A stretch of 64,000 nt of DNA from Pteria penguin (Eukaryota > Mollusca > Bivalvia > Pterioida > Pteriidae): NCBI GenBank assembly GCA_035048485.1, contig CM068587.1, positions 45,879,496-45,943,495 on the forward strand, in the 5' to 3' direction. The notes beneath the pieces are model-generated. The model saw nothing but the letters and a program-made list of their open reading frames with translations. It ran no database searches and was not told the origin of the DNA. Shown here piece after piece: positions 50,951-62,271 of the stretch (positions within the stretch are counted from its first letter, which is position 1; every line of letters starts with the position of its first letter). The position numbers and the translations under genes are program-made.

Positions 50951-51978
50951 AGGAAATTCTGGAGACAGAAGTAGAATATCGTAGACATTTTGTAGACCTG
51001 GTATTGACGTATTCCCTTGATGTGAGAAATGGCGACCTCCCCCCAAACCCCCTCTCAGTCAAAAAACCCTTAGGGAACCCCATCTCTGTCCATGGTTATA
51101 TTATTTCTGACTGTCAACAGAGGACCTGGCATTGCATTCCCTTAGTGCCCTGAACCTGCTGCACTTCTGTCTGTAAAACTGCATTATGCTCGCAGCTCTT
51201 TGAAGTTACACATTGTGCTCGTCATATACAAGCTATCTGTAGCTGGATCATACATTCTCCTAAGTATTATAATTCATTGATTTTAACATCATAAAATGGA
51301 TCACTACCTCTCTATGAAAATGTCATAAAACTGATAAGATTTAATGGATTCGTATCAGAGTCGACTAATTCATAAACGGATTATGTTTTGAAAGAGATTT
51401 GTAGCATTTCACCCCTCTTTTTCATTAATTGAGTTCACATCAAAGACCTGTGTCGAGCAGCGATGCTAACGTGGTAGCAGGAAAATGGTAGTTGATTACA
51501 CTTGAACTGCGCGGTAGGGAGGATATACTGCTATTCAATTACATTACACATTGAAAGCTTGATTTCCTGTCATCAAGCAGCGGTGCTTCACAACTGCTCC
51601 ATTCTGACTTCTGTATAATTTGTCGGAACAACCCTCTACTACTGCAAGCGTAGAAACAATATGTAATTGCATTGCGAATTATGCTTGAAAATCGTTTGTA
51701 TGTCTGCGAACATTTCCTTTTCCGTGGAACAAATTCCATCGTGTTGATTCATGCATAATTCATTCATGTAATTTTGGTCGACGGCCAGGTCAAGGTCATT
51801 GATTGATTGAATGTCATTATGAGCTTTTTATTAATGCTTAACGACCAATCCATCAACTTTGCTTTCAACAAGTTTGTTTTCCAATTCAGATACTTATCTT
51901 ATGACATGAAAAGCAAAAAAACTGTAGACATAATTCCATGGGTTAATATCCGCTAAGATTTGCACGATTAATAATCTC

Positions 51979-53280
51979 CATCATGGTGGATCGCCATACA
52001 ACATGTGGTATGATAATCGCGATCATGGTGGATCGCCATACAACATGTGGTATGATAATGGCGATCATGGTAGTTCGCCATACAACATGTGGTATGATAA
52101 TGGCGATCATGGTGGATCGCCGTACAGTATGTGGTATGATAATCGCGATCATGGTAGATCGCCATACAGTATGTGGTATGATAATCGCGATCATGGTGGA
52201 TCGTCGTACAGTATGTGGTATGATAATCGCGATCATGGCGGATCGCCATACAATATGTGGTATGAAAATCGCGATCATGGTGGATCGTCGTACAATATGT
52301 GGTATGAAAATCGCGATCATGGTGGATCGCCGTACAGTATGTGGTATGAAAATCGCGATCATGGTGGATCGCCGTACAATATGCAGTATGATAAATGCGA
52401 TCATGGCGGATCGCCATACAACATGTGGTATGATAATGGCGATCATGGCGGATCGTCGTACAGTATGTGGTATGATAATCGCGATCATGGCGGATCGCCA
52501 TACAATATGTGGTATGAAAATCGCGATCATGGTGGATCGTCGTACAATATGTGGTATGAAAATCGCGATCATGGTGGATCGCCATACAGTATGTGGTATG
52601 ATAATCGCGATCATGGTGGATCGCCATACAGTATGCGGTATGATAATCGCGATCATGGTGGATCGTCGTACAGTATGCGGTATGATAATGGCGATCATGG
52701 TGGATCGTCGTACAGTATGCGGTATGATAATCGCGATCATGGTGGATCGCCATACAGTATGCGGTATGATAATCGCGATCATGGTGGATCGTCGTACAGT
52801 ATGTGGTATGATAATCGCGATCATGGCGGATCGCCATACAACATGTGGTATGATAATGGCGATCATGGCGGATCGTCGTACAGTATGTGGTATGATAATC
52901 GCGATCATGGTGGATCGCCATACAACATGTGGTATGATAATGGCGATCATGGTGGATCGCCGTACAGTATGTGGTATGATAATCGCGATCATGGTGGATC
53001 GCCGTACAGCATGTGGTATGATAATGGCGATCATGGTGGATCGTCGTACAGTATGTGGTATGATAATCGCGATCATGGCGGATCGCCATACAACATGTGG
53101 TATGATAATGGCGATCATGGTGGATCGCCGTACAGTATATGGTATGATAATCGCGATCATGGTGGATCGTCGTACAGTATGTGGTTTGATAATCGCGATC
53201 ATGGCGGATCGTCGTACAGTATGTGGTATGATAATCGGGATCATGGCGGATGGCCGCATAGGATATGGATAGGATAAAAT
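51979..53280. repeat. 42-bp minisatellite, 30 units without a single net indel
   Basis: The unit contains GATCATGGTGGATCGCC, TACAGTATGTGGTATGAT and AATCGC. From the first CATCATGG at 51979 to the last at 53239 is exactly 1260 bp, that is 30 x 42. Each unit holds the inverted repeat GCGATC...GATCGC around ATGGTG, plus several CpGs, unusual in this AT-rich region. As 42 is a multiple of three, two + and two - frames stay open for over 1.1 kb. One + frame reads a 14-residue repeat SPYNMWYDNRDHGG. No signal peptide, acceptor or in-frame start before the array supports translation. It ends about 210 bp before the beta-spectrin exon at 53490. Confidence 0.93.
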
Positions 53281-53518
53281 GATAATCGATACGTGGATAC
53301 CTTCATTACGCTATGCCCAGTTTTTAAACCATTTGATTACAGTTTACACTTGGAGGAATATTGAATTATTTATACAGTTTAAAAGCCGGTCAGATGATAC
53401 CTTTAAAGGTTCGATCTATGAGTATGAATTACAATATTTAGTGTAATATTCATGAGCTTTGTATTTATTTACTGTTTATTCTGTTTCAGTAAAGTTGTGG
53501 CGCAACTAATTAGGCGCC

Positions 53519-56500
53519 ATGACTGAGGTGATAGAGCAGTACTCCAATGGCGTCCGCTGGGACCCCGGTTTGATGGAGGATGACTTTGATCCTGGCAGCA
53601 ACTCCTCCAAACTCTTTGAACGGTCAAGAATCAAGGCATTGGCAGGTAAGCAAAAAAAAAAAAAATAATAATAATAAGAAGAAAATAAAATAATACATTG
53701 TGTTGGATTGTACATATGTTTGTGTCGATGTTAAGGGATGGGGAAATTCATTGAAGTGGACCAGTAAATTTGATACGTCAATGTTATCATGTAATAAAAC
53801 GACGAACACAATTCAAATTTCATTGTTTTAGGCAAATATATTTACTTCCATCCTTGTTGTTCATAGGTCTTCGTACATCTAGTATGCGTTCTGCAGTTCA
53901 TAGAAATACAAATGTATAATATGTATTACCGTTTTCGTAGTTGGTTTATTTATCGTTGACCTGCTCGTTCTGGACTGGATGCATAAAGGGTTTCTAATCA
54001 TTACCTAGATATCGGTTAGATACTTCACACGTCCAGTGACAGGATCTTTCACGTAACTTCACCTCATGACGTCGATATCAGATAGGAGGGGTTCAGCATC
54101 TGTCGACCGCCTCCATCTTGGAACTTTTGGGGTACTTGTCCATTCTCGGGCTTCTCGTAAACGTTTTACTACTGTACGATCTCCAGTATTTCGTAGAAGA
54201 TCTCCAGGACCGAGTTCCACAATGCGGCGCACGCCCGGATTTCGTTTGAGCTAAGTCGGTTTTGAGGCTTGTTAGAAACTTCTATTTTGAGGAATGTCTT
54301 TTTCATATATTATCATAGTTCATCGCTGTATAATATGTCTATTCTAAACTTAGGGGTTTTTTTGTTCACTGAAATTGCTCGTAATTTAAAAGCTAGACTG
54401 GACGTGACGGCCGACTTAGCTCACGACCGAGCGTACACTATATTTGTGAGATTCGGTCCAGGGCTCAGTAGAGATTCCGTGGTTTTTGTAGACATCTCCA
54501 GTGTTTCCAAGGTTTTGTGGATGATTTCCAGGGTTTGAATGACGATCTCAAAGGTTTTGTGAACGAGATTTCCCTGAAGTAAACGAGTAAACGAGGGGTG
54601 GGGGTTAAGCATTAATATGGATGATTTTCTTGGTCGATGTCCGTTTTGTTGACGGTTTTGTTGATTATATGCATGGTTCTGAAAATTCTATCGTAAAGGT
54701 CCTAGAGACTATCTCCAAGATTTTATAGACACGTATATGAATAATTATTCCCGAATACCCATGCAATGCCCACACATTGTGACGGACGCCATTCTCCAGG
54801 GTCATCATCGTGTACTTTGTCTGCAGACGTTAGACGACATGTTAATGTGCCGTGTACATAAAAGTGAACCCCAACAGATTTTATTGAATTGATTTCCTTT
54901 CAAGATATTACACCTTTGTAATGCAGCGATACAATAGTTGAATGAAGTTCGTTACTTTAGTTTGCCTTGCAACAGCTCTAAATAAGTTGTGCATCCGGGA
55001 ACTAGAATGGGTCAGGTAAGCTCCCCAAAATGACTCATGCCTACACCCACTGCTATCGTCTGCTGTATAATGGTGTCGTAATGCTCCCTATAAAATAGTT
55101 TATTACATCAGGAATATGACAGTTAATGCATCTGTAATAGACAAATGCTTTATATACAACTCTAAACGAATTTAAATCAACAACATGAAGTCAACAGGGT
55201 CTCAGTTTGTGTACCGGAGCATTTAAGTGCAATCTTGTACCTGGAAAAAGAATAAGGATAGTATATTAAAGCCCGATGAAGTTCTATTTAAAGCAGTAAT
55301 GATCTGGGAAATGTACATGTAATTTATATAAATACGAAGGCAAGAGACGGGATGGGAACAGGATTTAGGGGAAGATGAAAATGTGATATGCATCATTACA
55401 TATGTTGTGGTGTATAAGAACTCCTCATGGGGATAAGAGCTTGTCTCATTAACTTGAGAAAAAAGGGGGGATGGTGGATGAGGAAAGATTTCGTTCAGGG
55501 ATATTGCTACTTCACTGACTGATCCAGAATTAACAAAAGGGGGGGGGGGGGTTACCACGTGTGAAAGTCAAGTATTTAATTAAAATAATCAGCCATTAAT
55601 GATTTTAGGTGCCAAATCTGGAGTTTTTCTCATATCATTTGAGTGTTTTCAACCTCGTCATCTATATATGCTTTATAAATTTGTTTCGAAAAAAAGGGGG
55701 GGGGGGGAGCTCTAAATGAGTAAATCCGCCATTGGACACTGCAAATGGCCGTAAAGGGTTCCGATATAAAAGGGATTCCATCTCTATTGATAGGACTTTG
55801 TTCTGTCAATGATTAAGATCTTGCTGGATTCCGTAACCCCATATTGTTTGGCGCATCATTCCACAAATTTTGCAAGTTTTATAGAGACTGCTTTAATTAT
55901 AGAATCCCTCGAAACGACTATTTATAATCCATTTTTGTTCATTACCTTTATATATTCCAAGTTGGAAAGATAGCACCTTGACTAAGAGTCACTCGAGGCC
56001 TTATCTCTTCAATACGACAACTGCACGTCTGCATTTCAAGTATTTTATACATATAGCGGAAGATTCCCATGTGTCATTTCCTTACCGGGGAATGAGACTC
56101 CATGTGCGACATAACTGTGACCTTCAACAAAGCATGCCTTTATGTATTGTGATTATTTCACAGATTTCGGGATTTCTGTAGTTCCATCGCAACTTGTATG
56201 TGTTTTGGAAATCTCTTTTTTCTGTGGTTTCAGTCAGGAATTGTGTAGTTTCTCGTCTGTAGTAGGTAATTGTAAGCGAAACGTGGTGTACGTACTTGAA
56301 AAATTGAGCTCAAACTAGGGCAAGAATTCTCTAACAATTTGTATACTCAAAAATGAAGCTATAGGAGAGATACTATTCGTTGACTCAGTGATAAGCTGGT
56401 CAAACAATGAACGGAGTAGTGACCAATCGACAACATTCTTTCGTCAGTCGTCAGGTGTCTGCGGGAATCGAGGAGAGAAATATCTTTGATAAAATCAAGA

Positions 56501-59500
56501 AATTAGCAGGTACTTTTTGTCAGAAAAATCTAAGCATGAATTCCTTTTTTCAATCATTGAATTCCGAGATAAGAAATTTGACCTCTGGCTATGTTATCAT
56601 GTAGCCTTGAATATGCAGGTTGTCTGTTGGTTTTCACTAGAGCTCTTTTAAATTTTAGAGCTGCTTTCATTGAATGTGTATTTCCCTCATGCTAAATGCT
56701 CAAAGTGCAGCTGGGAGCATCTTTTCCTCACAAAATACGACTTGAAAATAACATTGTGTTTGGCTCAGGATTACATCACCTCTGCTCATAAAAAGTATTT
56801 TGATTCATTGTAACAATTTCAGATTTTGAAAATGAATGGGTTCCTCTTGACATGGGTGTCGGCAGAAGTTTATGCATTGCTTAGCAGCAGGTCAGGTTTG
56901 GTCTTTGGTGTACCAATACCTAGGTCTTGGACATGTTTGCTGAATAAAAATACTGAAATAGCTGGTATAGAAGCTTGCATATATTGATTTCATTAATATT
57001 TTATTGTTTCTTGTTTGTTACTGTTGTATGCCTATAATTGAAGTTTATAGGCAATATAGATATGTGTGTGTATATATATGTATGCATGTATACAAGGTAT
57101 TAGTATCCCAATATTATTTTATGAAATGCTGCCAGTGATTTGTTTGAAATATTGCTACAATTTAATACATGTAGTACATGTATATACATATTTGAAGGAA
57201 TGACACAAGTGAGGATTCGAGCTTAAAATGTAAAAAGAAAACATTATACCGAAAGTCCATCGATCAAAAACGATACCCGGAAATTTGGAATTTTCTTTGA
57301 TTGTTGTACTGTGTTTGGCAGAATATATACTACAGAAGATGGGGATCTCAGTCCCCTTTCTGAGACACTCCTGCTTAGTGACTTAGTACTTAGTCTCTGG
57401 GATGAAATACAAAAGGTTCAGGTGTCAAGATTGTTTTGTTTGAAATGCATCACTGAACTTGATGGGTCTATTTCTAAGTGCTATAAAGGTATTACATTGA
57501 GGCTTACATTGTGTGAATATCCACTCACTGCATATAGATTTAACAAATTGCTGCACATGCCACTTTATTAGATATAAACTGCCATGTGTTTTCTTAACTT
57601 CACCCAATCATCTGAGGTTTTTACCATGGTGATGTGGTATGAGTGTTTGCTATTCAAGGATGAATTTTTATAACTGGTTGACCACAAATCTTTTTAATCT
57701 CATTGGCACCATTTCAGCGTTAACATCAACTGTGTTGTTTGATGACCTTGTTAGTTACTTGATAATTCAATAACCTTCGAAATTTTTCTGCAGATGAGAG
57801 AGAGTTAGTACAGAAGAAGACCTTCACAAAATGGGTGAATTCTCACCTTATCCGATTAGGATGTCGAATCCAAGATTTATATTTAGATCTCAGGGACGGC
57901 AAGATGCTGATGAAACTATTGGAAGTCCTCTCAGGAGAGAGACTTGTAAGTATTGAGCTCTAGGGGGACAGTTTCAGGTAGCTTGTGCTGAAGACCATAA
58001 GTAAACTGGGCCTGGCAGAAAGTGTTAAAAATAAGCTTTTCACTGTTTATAGCATATATCATCTCAGATACTCCAGGGCCAAGGTTGACACATGGTTAGC
58101 CAGTCATACTATAGGTCTTCAGCGATAAAATTGCCCATGTTTATAAACACGACGAGTCTAAATTTTATCAGAACAGGGGAGACAGGTTTATCATGGTCAA
58201 ATATTCCTAAAAGATATATTATTACTTTGAATGATGGTAGATTTTTGCCTCAGTTCATAGTAGCGGCAGTGGCGTAGAGAATGAATACACCAGTTACCGC
58301 TTTTGTTATGATATTTAAAACATGACCATTTAAATGAATATTGGTATATATTGGAAGAAATAAACTTTGTTAAACACCCCTATAATTTGATAATGGAATC
58401 TTTGTTTTGGTTTTTTTAAAAGCCCAGATGAGCACAGTTATCGCTGTAGACATATAGTATGTAATTGGAAAGCTTTTAGGTTAAGTTAATTGTATAAAAT
58501 GTAGAGTAGTCAACAGGGACATTGAACTGGCTTTCCAGCCAGACCATCAAAGACTTGGTACAGTTAAATGCTATAACTTTACGTAGCAAGGTGTTTGCAG
58601 GTCAGACATTCGAAGTCTTCACCAGTTACAGCAAACGCTGCTTTTATAATTATATAAGTGAGATTACTCTACGCATCACGTTGTACTGAAGAATTTTAAC
58701 GCAAGAACATAAAAATGTAATCCTAAATACACAAAAAGATTTGTATGTCTTTTCATTGAATGGAGTAAACCATCTAATTTCATTGCTGGAATTTCTCTCC
58801 ATTAGCCACGACCAACCAAAGGAAAGATGAGAATTCACTGCTTAGAAAATGTAGACAAAGCCCTGCAGTTCCTCCATGAACAGAAAGTGCATCTAGAGAA
58901 CATGGGTGCCCACGATATAGTAGACGGAAATGCTAGACTGACCTTAGGTTTAATATGGACCATTATTCTTAGATTCCAAGTAAGTAGACTGGTAGCTGGT
59001 TAATAACTTACATATTGTCGAATTTAATTAAGAGCTCTGGCTTCTGTATATTGCCTAGAATTTGTATCTGATACTCCTTAATGGAGAAGTTCTATGACTT
59101 TGTTATAGCCAATTGAGCATTCTCTTTTCCTGGAATCTGCTCCTTTTCTGAAGCACTAAGGAAGTTTCTGGGCAATGCAACAAATCGTAGATATCTGATT
59201 ACAGCATGATTAAGCCTTGTCTGATTCGGAATGATTAACCGGAAACAGTTCTGAGATCATTACCTTTGTAAAGTAGAGGTGATTTATTTAAGGTGTTAAT
59301 AAAGGCTTAGTATTTCTATTGTAGAGGTGAATTGAAACAGATGTTTATTTCTGGGCTTGGCAATCATTTGTTATCCGATTGGAATTCACAGTTCCTCTTG
59401 CCAAGTCACGAAAAATCAAAGCTGAAACATCTGTCTTGAATTAACAAAATGCCAATAAAATTAATGCAGACTTCATATTTTTAACAAATTATCTATCCAA

Positions 59501-59836
59501 TTAAAGAGTACTGTATGCAGTTGAGATTCTACCATACAAATAGTTCTGAAAATATATACATGTATTTGTAAATGTCACGTTCTTGGCATAAAGGTATATT
59601 CTGAAATCAAGTTGAAAAGTTTTCTTGTGGAGATGTGTGAAGACGCATATTTCTTTTGTTTAGATCCAAGACATTACAGTAGAAGAGACTGACAATAGTG
59701 AGACCAAGTCAGCAAAGGACGCCCTGCTATTGTGGTGTCAGATGAAAACAGCTGGATATCCCAATGTGAATGTAAGGAACTTCACTACCAGCTGGCGGGA
59801 CGGTCTGGCATTCAATGCCATCATACACAAACACAG
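53519..59836 (+). CDS. SPTB: Beta-spectrin, N-terminal part (actin-binding CH domains), runs off window
   Basis: Beta-spectrin pairs with alpha-spectrin and cross-links actin under the plasma membrane. Coding exons: 53519-53645 (acceptor at 53490, so 29 nt of 5' UTR precede the ATG), 57794-57945, 58806-58979, 59664-59836. They join in one frame of about 209 residues. The N-terminal tail ends [16 protein letters not shown], followed by CH1 with [46 protein letters not shown] and [12 protein letters not shown] short linker with [11 protein letters not shown] leads into CH2 ([20 protein letters not shown]). Sequence and spacing match conventional beta-spectrins rather than beta-heavy. The next exon and the spectrin repeats lie beyond the right edge. 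The gene symbol denotes the family, since invertebrates usually have one conventional beta gene. Introns are 0.7-4.1 kb, the first holding an alternative first exon. Confidence 0.96.
53646..56406. other. Beta-spectrin intron 1, upstream half
   Basis: No exon is seen here. The stretch holds a 'GGCGGATCC'-type repeat at 55518-55735 with two long G runs, and unremarkable AT-rich sequence. A 62-codon frame at 54066-54254 has an Arg/Ser-rich translation without a recognised family. Confidence 0.4.
55518..55735. repeat. Dispersed element with two poly-G runs
   Basis: It opens ACTGATCCAGAATT and then a 13-G run (55539-55551), contains GGTGCCAAATCTGGA and ends, after a 12-G run (55696-55707), with GTAAATCCGCCATTGG. 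The internal phrase and the ends match the shorter copy at 7464-7578. Noncoding. Confidence 0.5.
56407..56509 (+). CDS. SPTB: Alternative first coding exon of beta-spectrin
   Basis: An ATG opens 34 codons plus one base ([16 protein letters not shown] through [11 protein letters not shown]) and stops at a donor G|GTACTT. The phase (one base left over) is exactly that of the 53519-53645 exon, so both can splice to 57794. The end [11 protein letters not shown] parallels the ERSRIKALA end of the other exon, and the joined product reads [11 protein letters not shown]. Vertebrate SPTBN1 is known to have isoforms with different N-terminal tails fused at this same point, so an alternative promoter is plausible. 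Transcript support is lacking. Confidence 0.6.
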
Positions 59837-59911
59837 GTAAGTGGTTCTTGATATGGTGGTACAAACAATACATATATTCGTGGTGCTGATTAAGTGGTAT
59901 CCAGAGTGGTG

Positions 59912-60240
59912 GCTGGGTATCCCAGCGTGAATGTAAGTTACTTCACTACCAGCAGGAGGATGGTCTGGCATTCAATGCCAACGTACACAAACACAGGTCA
60001 GTGGTGCTTAATATAGTGGTACAAACAAATTGTAATATTACCGGTAGTGGTGCTGAATAAGTGGTATCCAGAGGAATGGCTGGATTTCCCCAATGTGAAT
60101 GTAAGAAACTTTAGTACCAGCTGGAGGGACAATCTGGCATTCAATGTCATCATACACAAACACAGGTTAGTGGTGCTAATATTGTCGTACAAACAACATA
60201 TATATTAGTAGTGCTGATTACGTGTTAGTCCCAGTGGTGG
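59912..60240 (+). pseudogene. Two decayed tandem copies of the beta-spectrin CH2 exon 3' end with donor
   Basis: The unit starts inside exon 4 at 59751 (GCTGGATATCCCAATG), runs through the exon end CACAAACACAG, its donor, and about 75 bp of intron with GTGGTACAAACAA. It repeats at 59912 and 60079, so the spacing is 161 and 167 bp. A partial fourth start follows near 60205-60235. The first copy lost one base (ACCAGCAGGAGG for ACCAGCTGGCGGG). The second gained one (GATTTCCCCAATG) and carries further changes. Both keep AG|GT at the end (GGTCAG, GGTTAG) but have no acceptor, so they are not usable exons. Confidence 0.9.
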
Positions 60241-60518
60241 CGTTAAATGAAATACATGTAGTGATACAGATTTGATACTGGCACATGTACACACACAAAC
60301 ACATACACTTATTAATGCAGTATGCAAGGTAAGTGACTTTTAAAAAGTGATTAGACAAATCAATAGAATCAGTATATGAATAATATATTGCCTCAGTAAA
60401 ATCAAACAGATTAGTGGTAATAGTATTGGCAAAATACTGATATAGGGAGTGGCATTTAGATTGGCATGATTTGAACATACAGTTACATGTCTGTGGCATT
60501 TATAGTGGTAAATGTTAT

Positions 60519-60566
60519 GACCTATATCTAGATGTGGTGCTGACCTATATCTAGATGTGGTGCTGA
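60519..60566. repeat. 24-bp direct duplication
   Basis: GACCTATATCTAGATGTGGT plus GCT occurs twice head to tail in spectrin intron 4. Confidence 0.8.
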
Positions 60567-60639
60567 TGTTTCAGTCTGGGCACATTATCAGATCTGAGTT
60601 ACTATTTCCATCACTCTGGCATAATGCAGAGTCTATGTA

Positions 60640-60890
60640 GTTCTTTGGGCGAGGTGCTTGGATTGTGACAAAAGGTGACTAAAGGTTGTTTGACTCCCAT
60701 CATTGGCACATTAGAAGTCCTGTCTTTTTGGATGGGACAATGAAAACTGAGGGCCTTTGTCACGATAAGCATAGAATGTAAAAGATTGAGGGTCCCTTGC
60801 AAAGGTATGAATTTCTTTGCAATGCATTGGGTGGGTGCTATCACCATATATGTGAAGTTATCATGGAAAGGTGTAAAACTTTAATCAAGC
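60640..60890 (+). mobile_element. Old SINE copy
   Basis: Phrases of the first SINE family survive: TTTTTGGATGGGACAATG, AAAACTGAGGGCCTTTGTCA and GGGTGGGTGCTATCACCATA. Both head and tail are degraded, making it the most diverged copy in the window. Confidence 0.55.
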
Positions 60891-62198
60891 AATTTTGATC
60901 CCTCTTGATTTTTGGGTCAAAAGGTCGAAGTTCAAGGTCAGTTTAGGACCATAGATTTTGCTGCCGTGCGAGGGAATGTCACGCTTGGCACTGCCCTTGT
61001 TGAAGTTAATTCTGCAGATCTTAGTCATCTGTGCATTCTCGTAGTTGATGGGATATACAGATTCCTGTGTTAATGAAGTTGATTCAGGTTATGGCATCCT
61101 AAAAGTTGCCACTCAGAGTTATTAATTATAATACTCTCTTTCTCTATTCATGATGTGGTACCATCTGCTGTAGAAAAAGCACACTGAGGTAGTCATTCTG
61201 TGCTATACATGAGGATTCCACTTTTTATCCTGCAGTCATATATTATTATTTTACACTGAATTGATTTACCAGAGTATCCTAGAATCTCGTTATATGGTTT
61301 TACACAAACCTTCAGACAAAAAGAAACATATTATGAACTGTGCTGGCTTAATATCTCTTTCTAACTGACCTGCCAAATCGGCGTTTGTCGTCTTGTTGTT
61401 ACTTTAAACGTTTTACGAAAACGTTAGCGTCGAGTGAGTCTGTATATATTCTTGTACCCTATCACAGTGGCAGTCACATGAGTATTGCAATCATAAATAT
61501 AGGTGCGTTGTTGGTGGGAGTGTACGGTTATCCTTCAAGGATGTGTAAGGACACGACACATTTGACTTCCTTTTGCGATACGTGTTAGATCGAGGCTCCA
61601 TTTCCTCTCAGTGATGCGTGATCAATACTTGGTTATGATTTACGGACACGACCCCCGACTGACCAATCAGAGATATGTATACTTTAAAGTGGCACTTGGC
61701 AGAAAGGAGGGCCCTGTCAGCATTTTTTTAATGTTTAAGTCGATAATTGCCTAGCTGTTAACCCTAGAAATAGAGTTTTATTGACATTGCATCTTAAAGA
61801 CTTGGACAAACACACATCATTCTGTAAGCTACACGTCATAAGCCCAGCGCACTCGCTGATATAAGATTTAAAGCAATGTTTTGCTGTTATGACCGCGTAA
61901 TTGATCCATGTGGTACGGCCATGTCTCAGTGGTGTACAATGGATGTTTACAGGATCAATAGCAATATGGTCTAAAGCTCAGATGAAAAGGGATTGTATTT
62001 GTATGCTGATGCATTGAATGCTCAGAGTATGACATACGAGCTCTTTAGTTCTTATCTCGTACCGGTGACGTAGTCTTCAGCAGACGGTCTGACTCCATGG
62101 ACAGTTGTGGGGCTTGAACCTAGTTGGTTTCTCGTCAGTTCCTTTTTTTTTGCCAACAGATAATGTCGAAATTAGATCGGCTAGTAACAGAAACCTAG

Positions 62199-62271
62199 GT
62201 GATCCGGGTAGCTCCGGGTGATCAGGGTGGTTTGGTGATCAGGATGGCTCCTGGTGATCACGGTGGCTTCG
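62199..62271. repeat. Short tandem repeat, about 18-bp unit, four copies
   Basis: Units of the form GGTGATCAGGGTGGCTCC follow one another from 62199 with substitutions. A SINE-like tail of AATCAATCAATC lies just downstream (about 62340-62360). Confidence 0.65.

Noticed and set aside
51943..53277. Four long open frames (373-438 codons) on both strands
   Set aside because: All are readings of the 42-bp array. Openness on both strands is a property of the unit and not evidence of a gene.
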